From Candidatus Faecivivens stercoravium (GTDB lineage: Bacteria > Bacillota > Clostridia > Oscillospirales > Ruminococcaceae), in assembly GCA_018712425.1 (NCBI GenBank), contig DVHA01000305.1, positions 1 through 6,210 on the forward strand: a DNA stretch of 6,210 nt, given 5' to 3'. Both the position numbers and the translations under genes were made by a program. The stretch's first letter is position 1, and every line of letters begins with the position of its first letter. This document shows positions 1 through 6,037 of the stretch, piece by piece. The notes under the pieces were generated by a model. The model was not told where the DNA came from, did no database searches, and was given only the letters and a program-made list of their open reading frames with translations.

Positions 1-141
1 ATCCACCCGGCCGGCTTTGACCGCTGCGACCGGCACAGCCATTTAAACGCCGGCGACGAGGATATCCCCCTCTCCCGGGCCTACACCCGCACCGTCCTCC
101 GGCCGCTGACCCGCTACTCCCGCCGGAAAAAGCGGGAATAA
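1..141 (+). CDS. 3' end of an unidentified protein gene (partial)
   Basis: The reading frame is open from the first base and ends at TAA 139-141, giving the last 46 residues of a protein whose start lies outside the window. The codons match the style of the other genes here (many GCC, CTC and CGG), which supports real coding. The visible tail is hydrophilic. It begins IHPAGFDRCDRHSH, continues with an acidic NAGDEDIPLSRAYTR stretch and ends in a very basic RYSRRKKRE. No membrane segment is present in the visible part. I do not recognise the family and assign no function. A rho-independent terminator starts 28 bases after the stop, so this is probably the last gene of its transcription unit. 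Confidence refers to the coding call, not to any identity. Confidence 0.7.
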   Translation: MHPAGFDRCDRHSHLNAGDEDIPLSRAYTRTVLRPLTRYSRRKKRE

Positions 142-169
142 GATGCCGGGAACCGGTTCACGCAAAACA

Positions 170-206
170 AAAAGGCAGATGGCATATGCTTCGCCGTCTG
201 CCTTTT
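170..206 (+). terminator. Rho-independent terminator hairpin
   Basis: Arms 170-183 and 193-206 pair over 14 positions with a single G-U pair (180/196) and a 9-base loop (184-192). The outer pairs are AAAA/TTTT, so the T tract is part of the stem, and the structure can act in both directions. It fits termination of the gene ending at 141. It lies only 28 bases before the ATG of the next gene, so it may also sit in that gene's 5' leader if transcription enters from upstream. Confidence 0.85.
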
Positions 207-234
207 CCATACACGCTTTTGGAAAGGAAATCCT

Positions 235-777
235 ATGAAAACGCTGATTTTAAACGGGTCCCCCCGTCCGGCGGGCGACACCGCCGCCCTGCTGGCCGCC
301 TTGAAAGAAGCCCTCACGGGGCCTTTTGTCCAGATTGACGCCTACCGGGAGAAGATCACCCCCTGCCTTGACTGCCGGGCCTGCCGGACGGGGGACTGCC
401 CGATACCCGACCGGATGCGGGAGATCGGCCGGCTGGCGGAAGAGAGCGGCGCTATCCTCATCGCCTCGCCGGTCTACTTTTCCAGCCTGACCCCGCCCCT
501 TGCCGCCATCGGCAGCCGGCTGCAAAGCCGCTATTACGCCTCCCTCCGGGGAGAGGATGCCGGGGCGGAAAAGCGAGGGGCGGTGCTGCTGGCGGCCGGC
601 GGGAACGGCGCGCCGGAAGGGGCTTACCGGATGGCCCGGCAGTTTCTGCGGCTCTGGGGCGTCAAGGGGGAAATCCCCCTCGCCGGGGCCTGGGAAACCG
701 ACCGCACTCCGGCGGCCCTCGACCGGGAAGCCCTCCGGCAGGCGGGAAGGCTCGCCGCTTTTCTGGAGGGGCGTTAA
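235..777 (+). CDS. Flavodoxin-fold FMN-binding NAD(P)H-dependent oxidoreductase, iron-sulfur-flavoprotein-like
   Basis: This 180-residue protein belongs to the NADPH-dependent FMN reductase / flavodoxin-like superfamily. The N terminus MKTLILNGSPRPAGDT is the first beta strand plus the loop that binds FMN phosphate (GSPR, residues 8-11, and T16). A compact cysteine cluster follows: C44, C47, C50 and C55 (CX2CX2CX4C), in the place and spacing used by iron-sulfur flavoproteins to hold a 4Fe-4S cluster. SPVYF at 78-82 is the second flavin-contact loop. The protein is cytosolic, with no signal peptide or membrane segment. By family it would pass electrons between NAD(P)H, FMN and possibly Fe-S to an unknown acceptor; the natural substrate cannot be read from sequence. 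The ATG at 235 is preceded by AAAGGA (223-228) at normal spacing. The gene is bracketed by terminators, so it is probably monocistronic. Many flavodoxin-fold reductases carry similar cysteines without a proven cluster, so the Fe-S part is an inference. Confidence 0.88.
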   Translation: MKTLILNGSPRPAGDTAALLAALKEALTGPFVQIDAYREKITPCLDCRACRTGDCPIPDRMREIGRLAEESGAILIASPVYFSSLTPPLAAIGSRLQSRYYASLRGEDAGAEKRGAVLLAAGGNGAPEGAYRMARQFLRLWGVKGEIPLAGAWETDRTPAALDREALRQAGRLAAFLEGR

Positions 778-791
778 CCTGTGGGGATCCA

Positions 792-817
792 GTCACTCGT
801 TAGAGAGTGTTTGAAAT
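792..817 (+). repeat. Solitary short motif resembling a degenerate type I-C CRISPR repeat
   Basis: In the non-coding gap after the flavoprotein gene there is GTCACTC (792-798), a six-base loop, GAGTG (805-809) and TTGAAAT (811-817). The five-base stem CACTC/GAGTG followed by a TTGAAAT tail recalls type I-C repeats, which have a short palindrome and end in GTGGATTGAAAT or close to it. This copy lacks about three bases of that tail. It occurs once, with no second copy, spacer ladder or cas gene in the window, so it is not an array. Chance similarity is the most likely explanation. Confidence 0.15.
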
Positions 818-867
818 CCCTCTGCTGCCGTCTCGTTTTATTCAAAAGCGGTTGTCTGCTGCGCCCG

Positions 868-902
868 AAAGGCATGGAATTCGCCCGTATTCCATGCCTT
901 TT
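868..902 (+). terminator. Rho-independent terminator hairpin after the flavoprotein gene
   Basis: Arms 868-880 and 889-901 form a perfect 13-bp stem around an 8-base loop, ending in TTTT (899-902). It lies 90 bases after the stop codon at 777. The outer arms (AAAGGCA and TGCCTTT) are the same as in the terminator at 170-206 while the inner stem differs. The A-tract on the left arm would also let it stop transcription coming from the opposite strand. Confidence 0.88.
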
Positions 903-942
903 GTCCTGGTATCCGCCCCTTTTTAGCGAATGATCCGGCAAT

Positions 943-968
943 ATGGAAAGGGATTTCCGGTTTTCCAT
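943..968. repeat. Inverted repeat abutting the pth promoter
   Basis: ATGGAAAG (943-950) is mirrored by TTTTCCAT (961-968), giving 8 pairs with one G-T match around a 10-base centre. The right arm touches the first base of the -35 box at 968. An alternative inner pairing, GGAAA 945-949 with TTTCC 954-958, is also possible. It could be a regulator-binding site next to the promoter, or a chance inverted repeat. There is no trailing T tract, so a terminator is unlikely. Confidence 0.3.
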
Positions 969-996
969 TGATTCTTCCCCGGCGGTGTGCTACAAT
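968..996 (+). promoter_or_regulatory. Sigma-A-type promoter with extended -10, driving pth
   Basis: The -35 box is TTGATT (968-973). After a 17-base spacer comes TACAAT (991-996), preceded by TGC (988-990), which makes an extended -10. Transcription would start near 1002-1004, leaving a leader of about 65 bases before the ATG at 1067. This placement excludes the longer in-frame pth starts at 968 and 995, which fall inside the promoter itself. Confidence 0.75.
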
Positions 997-1020
997 GAAG
1001 CATACAGGAATTTATGATGG

Positions 1021-1056
1021 AAGGAGATTTTCCAGGGGAGGGCTTCCCCTGGGAAA
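1021..1056 (+). promoter_or_regulatory. pth leader: strong Shine-Dalgarno followed by a stable hairpin
   Basis: AAGGAG at 1021-1026 is the only strong ribosome-binding sequence before the pth start, but it is 40 bases upstream of the ATG at 1067. Between them lies a hairpin. Bases 1032-1039 pair with 1045-1052 (8 perfect pairs), and the stem extends through 1028-1031 with 1053-1056 to about 12 pairs with one G-U. If the hairpin forms, it loops out the intervening RNA and leaves only about 11 unpaired bases between the Shine-Dalgarno and the ATG, which is workable spacing. The base pairs are seen directly; the translational role is inferred. Confidence 0.5.
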
Positions 1057-1066
1057 AACACTTGCT

Positions 1067-1690
1067 ATGTCTATTTTTGACGCTTTTGCCAAGCTGGAGG
1101 CGGAGCGGAAGACGGTTTCTCCCCCCGGCTGGCTGCTGGTCGGGCTGGGGAACCCCGACCGCAAATACGAAAACACCCGCCACAACACCGGCTTTATCTG
1201 TCTCGACCGGGCCGCAAAAGACCTCGGCACCGAGATCCTCCGCAAAAAGTTCGACGCCCTGACCGCCGAAGGGGTCATCGCCGGGCAGCGGGTACTTCTG
1301 ATGAAACCGATGACCTATATGAACCTGTCGGGGACCGCGGTCGAAAAGGCCGCATCCTTTTACAAGATCCCGCCCGAACGGGTATTGGTAATCTTCGACG
1401 ACATCTCGCTGCCGGTCGGGAAGATGCGGCTGCGGAAAAAAGGAAGCGCCGGCGGGCATAATGGCATCAAAAGCATCATCGATTATCTGGGGACCGACGC
1501 CTTCCCCCGGATTAAGGTGGGGATCGGCGGCAAGCCCCGGCCGGAATACGACCTCGCCGACTGGGTGCTCTCCCGGTTTACTGAGGCTGAGCGTCGGGAA
1601 ATCGACGGGGCGGCGGCAAACTGCCTTCCGGCAGCCGAAATGATCATCAAGGGGGACTTTGAAGGGGCGATGGCGAAGTTTAACGGCTGA
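1067..1690 (+). CDS. pth: Peptidyl-tRNA hydrolase (Pth)
   Basis: Pth hydrolyses the ester bond in peptidyl-tRNAs released prematurely from ribosomes, freeing tRNA for reuse; it is a cytosolic monomer and essential in most bacteria. From ATG 1067 the protein has 207 residues. The family signature VGLGNPDRKYENTRHN spans 25-40, with the catalytic histidine at H39 and the substrate-contacting N29. Further conserved blocks are KPMTYMNLSG (80-89, with N86), FDDISLPVG (110-118, with D111) and GSAGGHNGIKS (126-136, with H131 and N132). All active-site positions known from the E. coli enzyme are present. The roughly 20 residues before the VGLGNP core are an N-terminal extension, as I recall is common in clostridial Pth. 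The frame is open up to TTG 968 and ATG 995, but those codons overlap the promoter, so 1067 is preferred. No strong Shine-Dalgarno sits at usual spacing; see the leader hairpin. The next gene is mfd, a neighbour conserved in Firmicutes. Confidence 0.96.
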   Translation: MSIFDAFAKLEAERKTVSPPGWLLVGLGNPDRKYENTRHNTGFICLDRAAKDLGTEILRKKFDALTAEGVIAGQRVLLMKPMTYMNLSGTAVEKAASFYKIPPERVLVIFDDISLPVGKMRLRKKGSAGGHNGIKSIIDYLGTDAFPRIKVGIGGKPRPEYDLADWVLSRFTEAERREIDGAAANCLPAAEMIIKGDFEGAMAKFNG

Positions 1691-1753
1691 CCGGGCTCTC
1701 CCCTTATATCCAAAAGTTCAGAAACCCATATAAAAAAAGTATAGACAGGGCGC

Positions 1754-1781
1754 TTGTAAAACATTTTCAGTATGATATACT
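1754..1781 (+). promoter_or_regulatory. Sigma-A-type promoter with extended -10, upstream of mfd
   Basis: TTGTAA (1754-1759) and TATACT (1776-1781) are separated by 16 bases, with TGA directly before the -10 (1773-1775). The start of transcription would fall near 1788. No convincing terminator separates pth from this site, so mfd could be transcribed both from here and by read-through from pth. Confidence 0.65.
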
Positions 1782-1810
1782 GGAAATATGCGGGCGCTTG
1801 CCGCATTACA

Positions 1811-1818
1811 GAAGGGAG
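1811..1818 (+). promoter_or_regulatory. Ribosome-binding site that selects the TTG start of mfd
   Basis: GAAGGGAG at 1811-1818 is a good Shine-Dalgarno match 11 bases before TTG 1830, which is in frame with mfd. No comparable site precedes the in-frame ATG at 1788, which lies at the predicted transcription start. Confidence 0.6.
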
Positions 1819-1829
1819 TCCGATACCGC

Positions 1830-4800
1830 TTGAAGCTGTTTACCGCGGTGGCCCATAGCCTGGAAAGCTACGGCCGGATGATTGAAAATATAAAAAAAGG
1901 GCTGTCCCCGTTCCTCTGCGTCGGCCTGTCGGCCATCCATAAGGCCAACTTTATCTATGCGGCCAGACAGGACTTAAATACCCCGCTCCTCCTCCTGACC
2001 CAGGACGACCTGGCGGCGGCCCGGCTGGCGGCCGACATCAATGCGATGGCGGGGACAGAGGATTTCGCCCTCGTCTTCCCCTCCCGGGATTACAGTTACC
2101 GCCAGATGGAGAGCGTCTCGGGGGAATATGAGCAGCAGCGGCTGGGCGTCCTCTCCCGGATTTTGCAGGGGGAGGCGCCGGTCGTCATCGCTTCGGCCCA
2201 GGCGGCCTCCTCCCGTACGGTCCAGCCGGAGGCGCTGCGGCAGGCCACCTTCAAGGTGAGCACCGACCCCGCCGTCAACGAGGCGGGGGATATGCAGGCG
2301 CTGGTCGCGCGGCTCGCGATGGCCGGGTACGCGAGACGCCCCCAGGTGGACGGGGTGAGCCAGTTCGCCGTCCGGGGCGGCATCCTCGACCTCTTCCCGC
2401 CGGGGGAACCAAACCCCGTCCGGATCGAGTACTGGGGGGACGAGATCGATACCATCACCTATTTCGAGCTGGATTCCCAGCGCCGGACCGACCCGCTGAC
2501 CACCCTCTCGATCTCCCCGGCGGGGGAGGTGCTCTTTAAAGAGGGGGAGCTGAAAGAGCGGCTGGAACTTCTGCTGCAATCGATCGGCCGCCGGAAACAG
2601 ACGGCCGCCGCCCGGGAACACATCCAGAAGGACCTTGACAAGCTGGAGGCGGGGATGGAACTGGACAGCCTCGACAAATACTTCCCGCTGACCGGCAAAT
2701 TCACCACCCTCCTCGATTACTTTCCGCCGGAGACGCCGGTCTTTTTAAGCGAATACGCCGACCTGAAAGAAACCATCCGCGCCCAGTGGGCCCAGCACCA
2801 GGAGGACCTCAAAATCCTCTTTGAGGAAGGGGAGCTCTGCAAAGGGCTGGACAGCTTTTTCCTAAGCCCTGATATGCTGGAGGGGCTTCTCTCGGAGCGG
2901 CGGGAAATCTACCTCGAGACTTTCGCCCACGGCGGTTTCGGGGAACTGAAAGACGTCATCAACCTCTCCCCCCTCCAGAATTCCGGCTGGAACGGGGATT
3001 TAAAGCTTTTAAAATCCGACCTCGACCCGCTGCTGGAACAGGGCTACTGCTGCTGCGTCCTCGCCGGGACCGACAAGGCCGCCCAAAACCTTGCTTCAGA
3101 CCTCACCCGTCTGGGCCTTCCCGCCAGCTATGAGAAGGATTTAAAGGCTATCCGCTACCGGAGGGTGGTCGTCCTCGCCGGGACCCTCTCGACCGGGTTT
3201 GAATACCCGGAAATCCGGTTCTCGCTGACCACCACCGCCCGCGCCTACTCCCTCCCCACCAAAAAGCCGAAAAAGCGAAAGGGGGAGGAGATCCGGTCGC
3301 TTTCCGACCTGTCGCCGGGCGACTACGTCGTCCATGTGACCCACGGCATCGGCGTCTTCGACGGCATCCACAAGCTGGAATTGCAGGGGGTCGTCAAGGA
3401 CTATATCAAGATCAAATACGCCGGGAGCGACATCCTCTACGTCCCGGTCACCCAGCTGGACCTTGTATCCAAATACATCGGCCCCCGGGAGGACGCCCAC
3501 GTCAAGCTCAACCGCCTCCACTCGACCGAGTGGCAGAAGACCCGCCAGCGGGTCAAGAAGGCGGTCGACGAGATGGCGGACGAACTGATTGCCCTCTACG
3601 CCAAGCGGATGTCGGTCAAAGGGTACGCCTTCTCCCCCGATGACGAGATGCAGCGGGACTTTGAAGAGCACTTCGAGTACCAGGAGACCGACGACCAGCT
3701 GCGGTGCATCCGGGAGATTAAAGAGGATATGGAAAAGCCGGTGCCGATGGAGCGGCTGCTCTGCGGCGACGTCGGTTTCGGCAAGACTGAGGTGGCGCTC
3801 AGGGCGGCCTTTAAGTGCGTGCTGGACGGCAAACAGTGCGCAATCCTCTGCCCGACCACCATCCTCGCCTGGCAGCATTACCAGACGATCACCGCCCGGA
3901 TGGGCAACTACCCGGTGACGATCGAGCTGCTCTCCCGCTTCCGCTCCCCGAAGGAGCAGAAGGAGATTATGGCGAAGCTGGAGCGGGGGCTTATCGACGT
4001 TATCGTCGGCACCCACCGGCTTATCAGCAAAGACGTCCACTTTAAAGACCTGGGGCTCGCGATTATCGATGAGGAACAGCGGTTCGGCGTCGCCCACAAG
4101 GAGCGGTTTAAGGAGATGCTCGCCTCGGTCGACATGCTGACCCTGTCGGCTACCCCGATCCCCCGGACGCTGAATATGGCGATGAGCGGCATCCGGGACA
4201 TGAGCGTGCTGGAAGAGCCGCCCCAGAACCGCCACCCAATCCAGACCTACGTTTTGGAGCATGACACCGGCGTCATCATCGAAGCCCTCCGGAAGGAGCT
4301 CCGCCGGGGCGGCCAGGCCTACTACCTCCACAACAACACCGAGACGATCGACGCCTGTGCCGCCAAAATCCAGGAGCGGATCCCCGAAGCCCGGATCGGC
4401 ATCGCCCACGGCAAGATGTCGGAAGAGGCCCTTTCCCGGGTCTGGCGGCAGCTGATGGAGCAGGAGATCGACATCCTCGTCTGCACCACCATCATCGAGA
4501 CCGGCGTCGACGTCTCCAATGTCAACACCCTCGTCATTGAAAACGCCGACCGGATGGGCCTTTCCCAGCTCTACCAGTTAAGGGGCCGGGTCGGCCGATC
4601 GAGCCGGCGGGCCTACGCCTACTTCACCTTCCAGCGGGGGAAGGTGCTGACCGAAGTCGCGACCAAGCGGTTAAACGCCATCCGGGAGTTCACCCGGTTC
4701 GGTTCCGGCTTCCGGATTGCGCTGCGGGACCTTGAGATCCGCGGCGCCGGCAACATCCTCGGCACCCGCCAGCACGGGCATATGGAGGCGGTCGGGTACG

Positions 4801-5330
4801 ACATGTACCTGCGGCTTTTGTCCGAGGCGGTCGCCGAGAAAAAGGGCGAGACGCCGGAGGTCCGTTCGACGGCCGAGTGCCTCGTCGACATCCAGCTGGA
4901 AGCCCACATCCCCGAAGATTATATCGAAAACCTCTCCCAGCGGCTGGATATCTACCGCAAGATCGCCTCGGTCCGGAATGAGGCCGACAGCTCCGACCTG
5001 ATTGACGAGCTGATCGACCGGTTCGGCGACCCGCCGGACGCGGTCAAGGGGCTGATTGACGTGGCGCTCCTGCGCAACACCGCCGCCCAGTTCGGCTTTA
5101 AGGAGATCACCCAGAAGGGGCAGATGCTTCACCTGATCCCCGAAAAGCTGGACGTCAACGTCGCCGCGATGATCAACATGTATATGAAGGGGCGGTGCAT
5201 CGTCGTCTCCGGCCAGGCGCCTTATATCGGCGTCAAGATCGAGGGGAACGCGATGGATACCCTCCGGGAGGTCATGAAGACGCTGCAGAAATTCCGTTCA
5301 GAGGATTTTATGCAGCGTCTGGGGAAATAA
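1830..5330 (+). CDS. mfd: Transcription-repair coupling factor Mfd
   Basis: Mfd is a DNA translocase that recognises RNA polymerase stalled at lesions, pushes it off the DNA with ATP and recruits UvrA for nucleotide excision repair. From TTG 1830 it has 1166 residues, full length for the family (E. coli 1148). The N-terminal UvrB-like module (about 1-350) has a degenerate nucleotide loop (GLSAIHKA, 32-39) and the UvrA-contact region ending RGGILDLFP (182-190). A basic linker (KKPKKRK) leads to the CarD-like RNA-polymerase-interaction domain, starting DLSPGDYVVHVTHGIG (493-508). The helicase motor has Walker A GDVGFGKT (646-653), DEEQ (747-750), LSATPIPRTL (772-781) and QLRGRVGR (916-923). The translocation (TRG) motif follows from about 947, including RGAGNILG (971-978), and then the C-terminal regulatory domain. 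All key motor residues are intact. The frame also allows ATG 1788 and ATG 1878. TTG 1830 is preferred because of its ribosome site, and because it gives an MKLFTAVAHS start that aligns with typical Mfd N termini. Confidence 0.98.
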   Translation: MKLFTAVAHSLESYGRMIENIKKGLSPFLCVGLSAIHKANFIYAARQDLNTPLLLLTQDDLAAARLAADINAMAGTEDFALVFPSRDYSYRQMESVSGEYEQQRLGVLSRILQGEAPVVIASAQAASSRTVQPEALRQATFKVSTDPAVNEAGDMQALVARLAMAGYARRPQVDGVSQFAVRGGILDLFPPGEPNPVRIEYWGDEIDTITYFELDSQRRTDPLTTLSISPAGEVLFKEGELKERLELLLQSIGRRKQTAAAREHIQKDLDKLEAGMELDSLDKYFPLTGKFTTLLDYFPPETPVFLSEYADLKETIRAQWAQHQEDLKILFEEGELCKGLDSFFLSPDMLEGLLSERREIYLETFAHGGFGELKDVINLSPLQNSGWNGDLKLLKSDLDPLLEQGYCCCVLAGTDKAAQNLASDLTRLGLPASYEKDLKAIRYRRVVVLAGTLSTGFEYPEIRFSLTTTARAYSLPTKKPKKRKGEEIRSLSDLSPGDYVVHVTHGIGVFDGIHKLELQGVVKDYIKIKYAGSDILYVPVTQLDLVSKYIGPREDAHVKLNRLHSTEWQKTRQRVKKAVDEMADELIALYAKRMSVKGYAFSPDDEMQRDFEEHFEYQETDDQLRCIREIKEDMEKPVPMERLLCGDVGFGKTEVALRAAFKCVLDGKQCAILCPTTILAWQHYQTITARMGNYPVTIELLSRFRSPKEQKEIMAKLERGLIDVIVGTHRLISKDVHFKDLGLAIIDEEQRFGVAHKERFKEMLASVDMLTLSATPIPRTLNMAMSGIRDMSVLEEPPQNRHPIQTYVLEHDTGVIIEALRKELRRGGQAYYLHNNTETIDACAAKIQERIPEARIGIAHGKMSEEALSRVWRQLMEQEIDILVCTTIIETGVDVSNVNTLVIENADRMGLSQLYQLRGRVGRSSRRAYAYFTFQRGKVLTEVATKRLNAIREFTRFGSGFRIALRDLEIRGAGNILGTRQHGHMEAVGYDMYLRLLSEAVAEKKGETPEVRSTAECLVDIQLEAHIPEDYIENLSQRLDIYRKIASVRNEADSSDLIDELIDRFGDPPDAVKGLIDVALLRNTAAQFGFKEITQKGQMLHLIPEKLDVNVAAMINMYMKGRCIVVSGQAPYIGVKIEGNAMDTLREVMKTLQKFRSEDFMQRLGK

Positions 5331-5344
5331 TCGGAGGTATTGAC

Positions 5345-5941
5345 ATGAAAGCTTTACAGACTTTGCCGCCCGGGTATCGGGAGATTTACCGGGTGGATCT
5401 GCAAAAGGATAAAAAGACGGCCTTGTTTGTCAATGGGCTGGCGCTCCTAATCGCGGCGGTGATGGGGGTTGGGATGAACCGGCTGGTTCCCATTTCGTCC
5501 CTCTTTCAGATGGACGGGGGGCCGCTTTTATACGGACTTCGGTTCGTATCCTTGTTCGTTCTGATATTTGGCTATCTTATCCTGCATGAGCTAGTACACG
5601 GTATTACGATGAAGGCCTGTGGGACCAAAAAGGTCCGGTACGGCTTTACAGGGCTCTACTGCTATGCGGGGAGTGAAGATTATTATGGGAAAAAGAGCTA
5701 TCTTACTATTGCTCTGGCGCCGGTCGTGCTCTTTTTCTTTCTCCTCATCCCGATCAACCTCATCGTCCCACGGGAATGGTTCTGGGTCGTCTATTTTTTG
5801 CAGATCGGCAACCTTTCAGGGGCGGCCGGGGATCTGTTCGTCACCGTTAAATTTGCCGGTATGCCGAAAGATATCCTGGTCCAGGACAGCGGCGTCAGCA
5901 TGGCCGTTTACAGCCGGAGCGGGAAGAAGGATACGCCCTGA
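5345..5941 (+). CDS. DUF3267-type membrane protein, putative zinc metalloprotease
   Basis: This 198-residue integral membrane protein matches the DUF3267 / putative zincin peptidase type. Hydrophobic segments lie at about 27-47, 60-80, 118-141 and 145-163. HELVHG at 81-86, at the end of the second segment, is an HExxH zinc-binding motif with catalytic E82. NLSGAAGD (156-163) may supply a further ligand (D163). The C-terminal tail has the family's PKDILVQDSGVSMAVY pattern. Intramembrane proteolysis is inferred from the motif; substrates are unknown. ATG 5345 has an ideal GGAGGT (5333-5338) six bases upstream. The frame is also open further upstream inside mfd, but that part overlaps mfd in another frame and lacks support. 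The gene starts 14 bases after the mfd stop with no terminator between them, so co-transcription with mfd is likely. Its codons are visibly less GC-biased at third positions than those of mfd, which may reflect lower expression, membrane-protein composition or later acquisition. Confidence 0.85.
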   Translation: MKALQTLPPGYREIYRVDLQKDKKTALFVNGLALLIAAVMGVGMNRLVPISSLFQMDGGPLLYGLRFVSLFVLIFGYLILHELVHGITMKACGTKKVRYGFTGLYCYAGSEDYYGKKSYLTIALAPVVLFFFLLIPINLIVPREWFWVVYFLQIGNLSGAAGDLFVTVKFAGMPKDILVQDSGVSMAVYSRSGKKDTP

Positions 5942-5983
5942 AATGCCGTGTCGCTTATACGCGCCACGCGGTGATACCGATCC

Positions 5984-6011
5984 TTTTCATCATCTTGCAT
6001 TGTTATATAAT
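5984..6011 (+). promoter_or_regulatory. Promoter upstream of the M42 peptidase gene
   Basis: A perfect TATAAT lies at 6006-6011, with a weaker -35 candidate TTTTCA (5984-5989) 16 bases upstream. Transcription would begin near 6018, giving a leader of about 20 bases that holds the Shine-Dalgarno at 6024-6030. The -10 is strong and the -35 is only 4 of 6, so the -35 assignment is tentative. Confidence 0.55.
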
Positions 6012-6037
6012 CAATCAATATACAGGAGGAAACCCAG

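Noticed and set aside
118..137. Small hairpin TCCCGC/GCGGGA at the end of the first gene
   Set aside because: It has six pairs inside coding sequence and no T tract. The better terminator is at 170-206.
821..862. Direct repeat TCTGCTGC at 821-828 and 855-862
   Set aside because: An eight-base repeat of simple composition is within chance for a GC-rich gap and shows no further structure.
968..1066. Upstream extension of pth to TTG 968 or ATG 995
   Set aside because: Both codons lie inside the -35/-10 promoter, so they would not be transcribed from it. The extra residues are not typical of Pth and cover the leader hairpin.
1014..1066. Possible leader peptide starting at ATG 1014
   Set aside because: It would begin about ten bases after the predicted transcription start with little room for a ribosome site, and the frame runs on as an out-of-frame shadow of pth with no supporting motif.
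1704..1733. Possible terminator between pth and mfd (TTATAT/ATATAA arms)
   Set aside because: It has only six A/T pairs around an 18-base loop and is followed by A rather than T, so it would not terminate plus-strand transcription.
3141..4409. Long open frame on the minus strand (422 codons) inside mfd
   Set aside because: It lies wholly antisense to the intact, motif-rich helicase part of mfd. Long antisense frames are expected where third codon positions are strongly C/G. Its translation shows no recognisable domain and it has no convincing ribosome site.
5195..5344. Upstream extension of the DUF3267 gene into mfd
   Set aside because: The region is coding for the Mfd C terminus in another frame. 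The extension is rich in R and G like an out-of-frame shadow, and ATG 5345 has an ideal ribosome site.
5942..5983. Possible terminator after the DUF3267 gene
   Set aside because: The GC-rich stretch around 5957-5977 shows only imperfect self-pairing and lacks a T tract at the right place, so no terminator is called.
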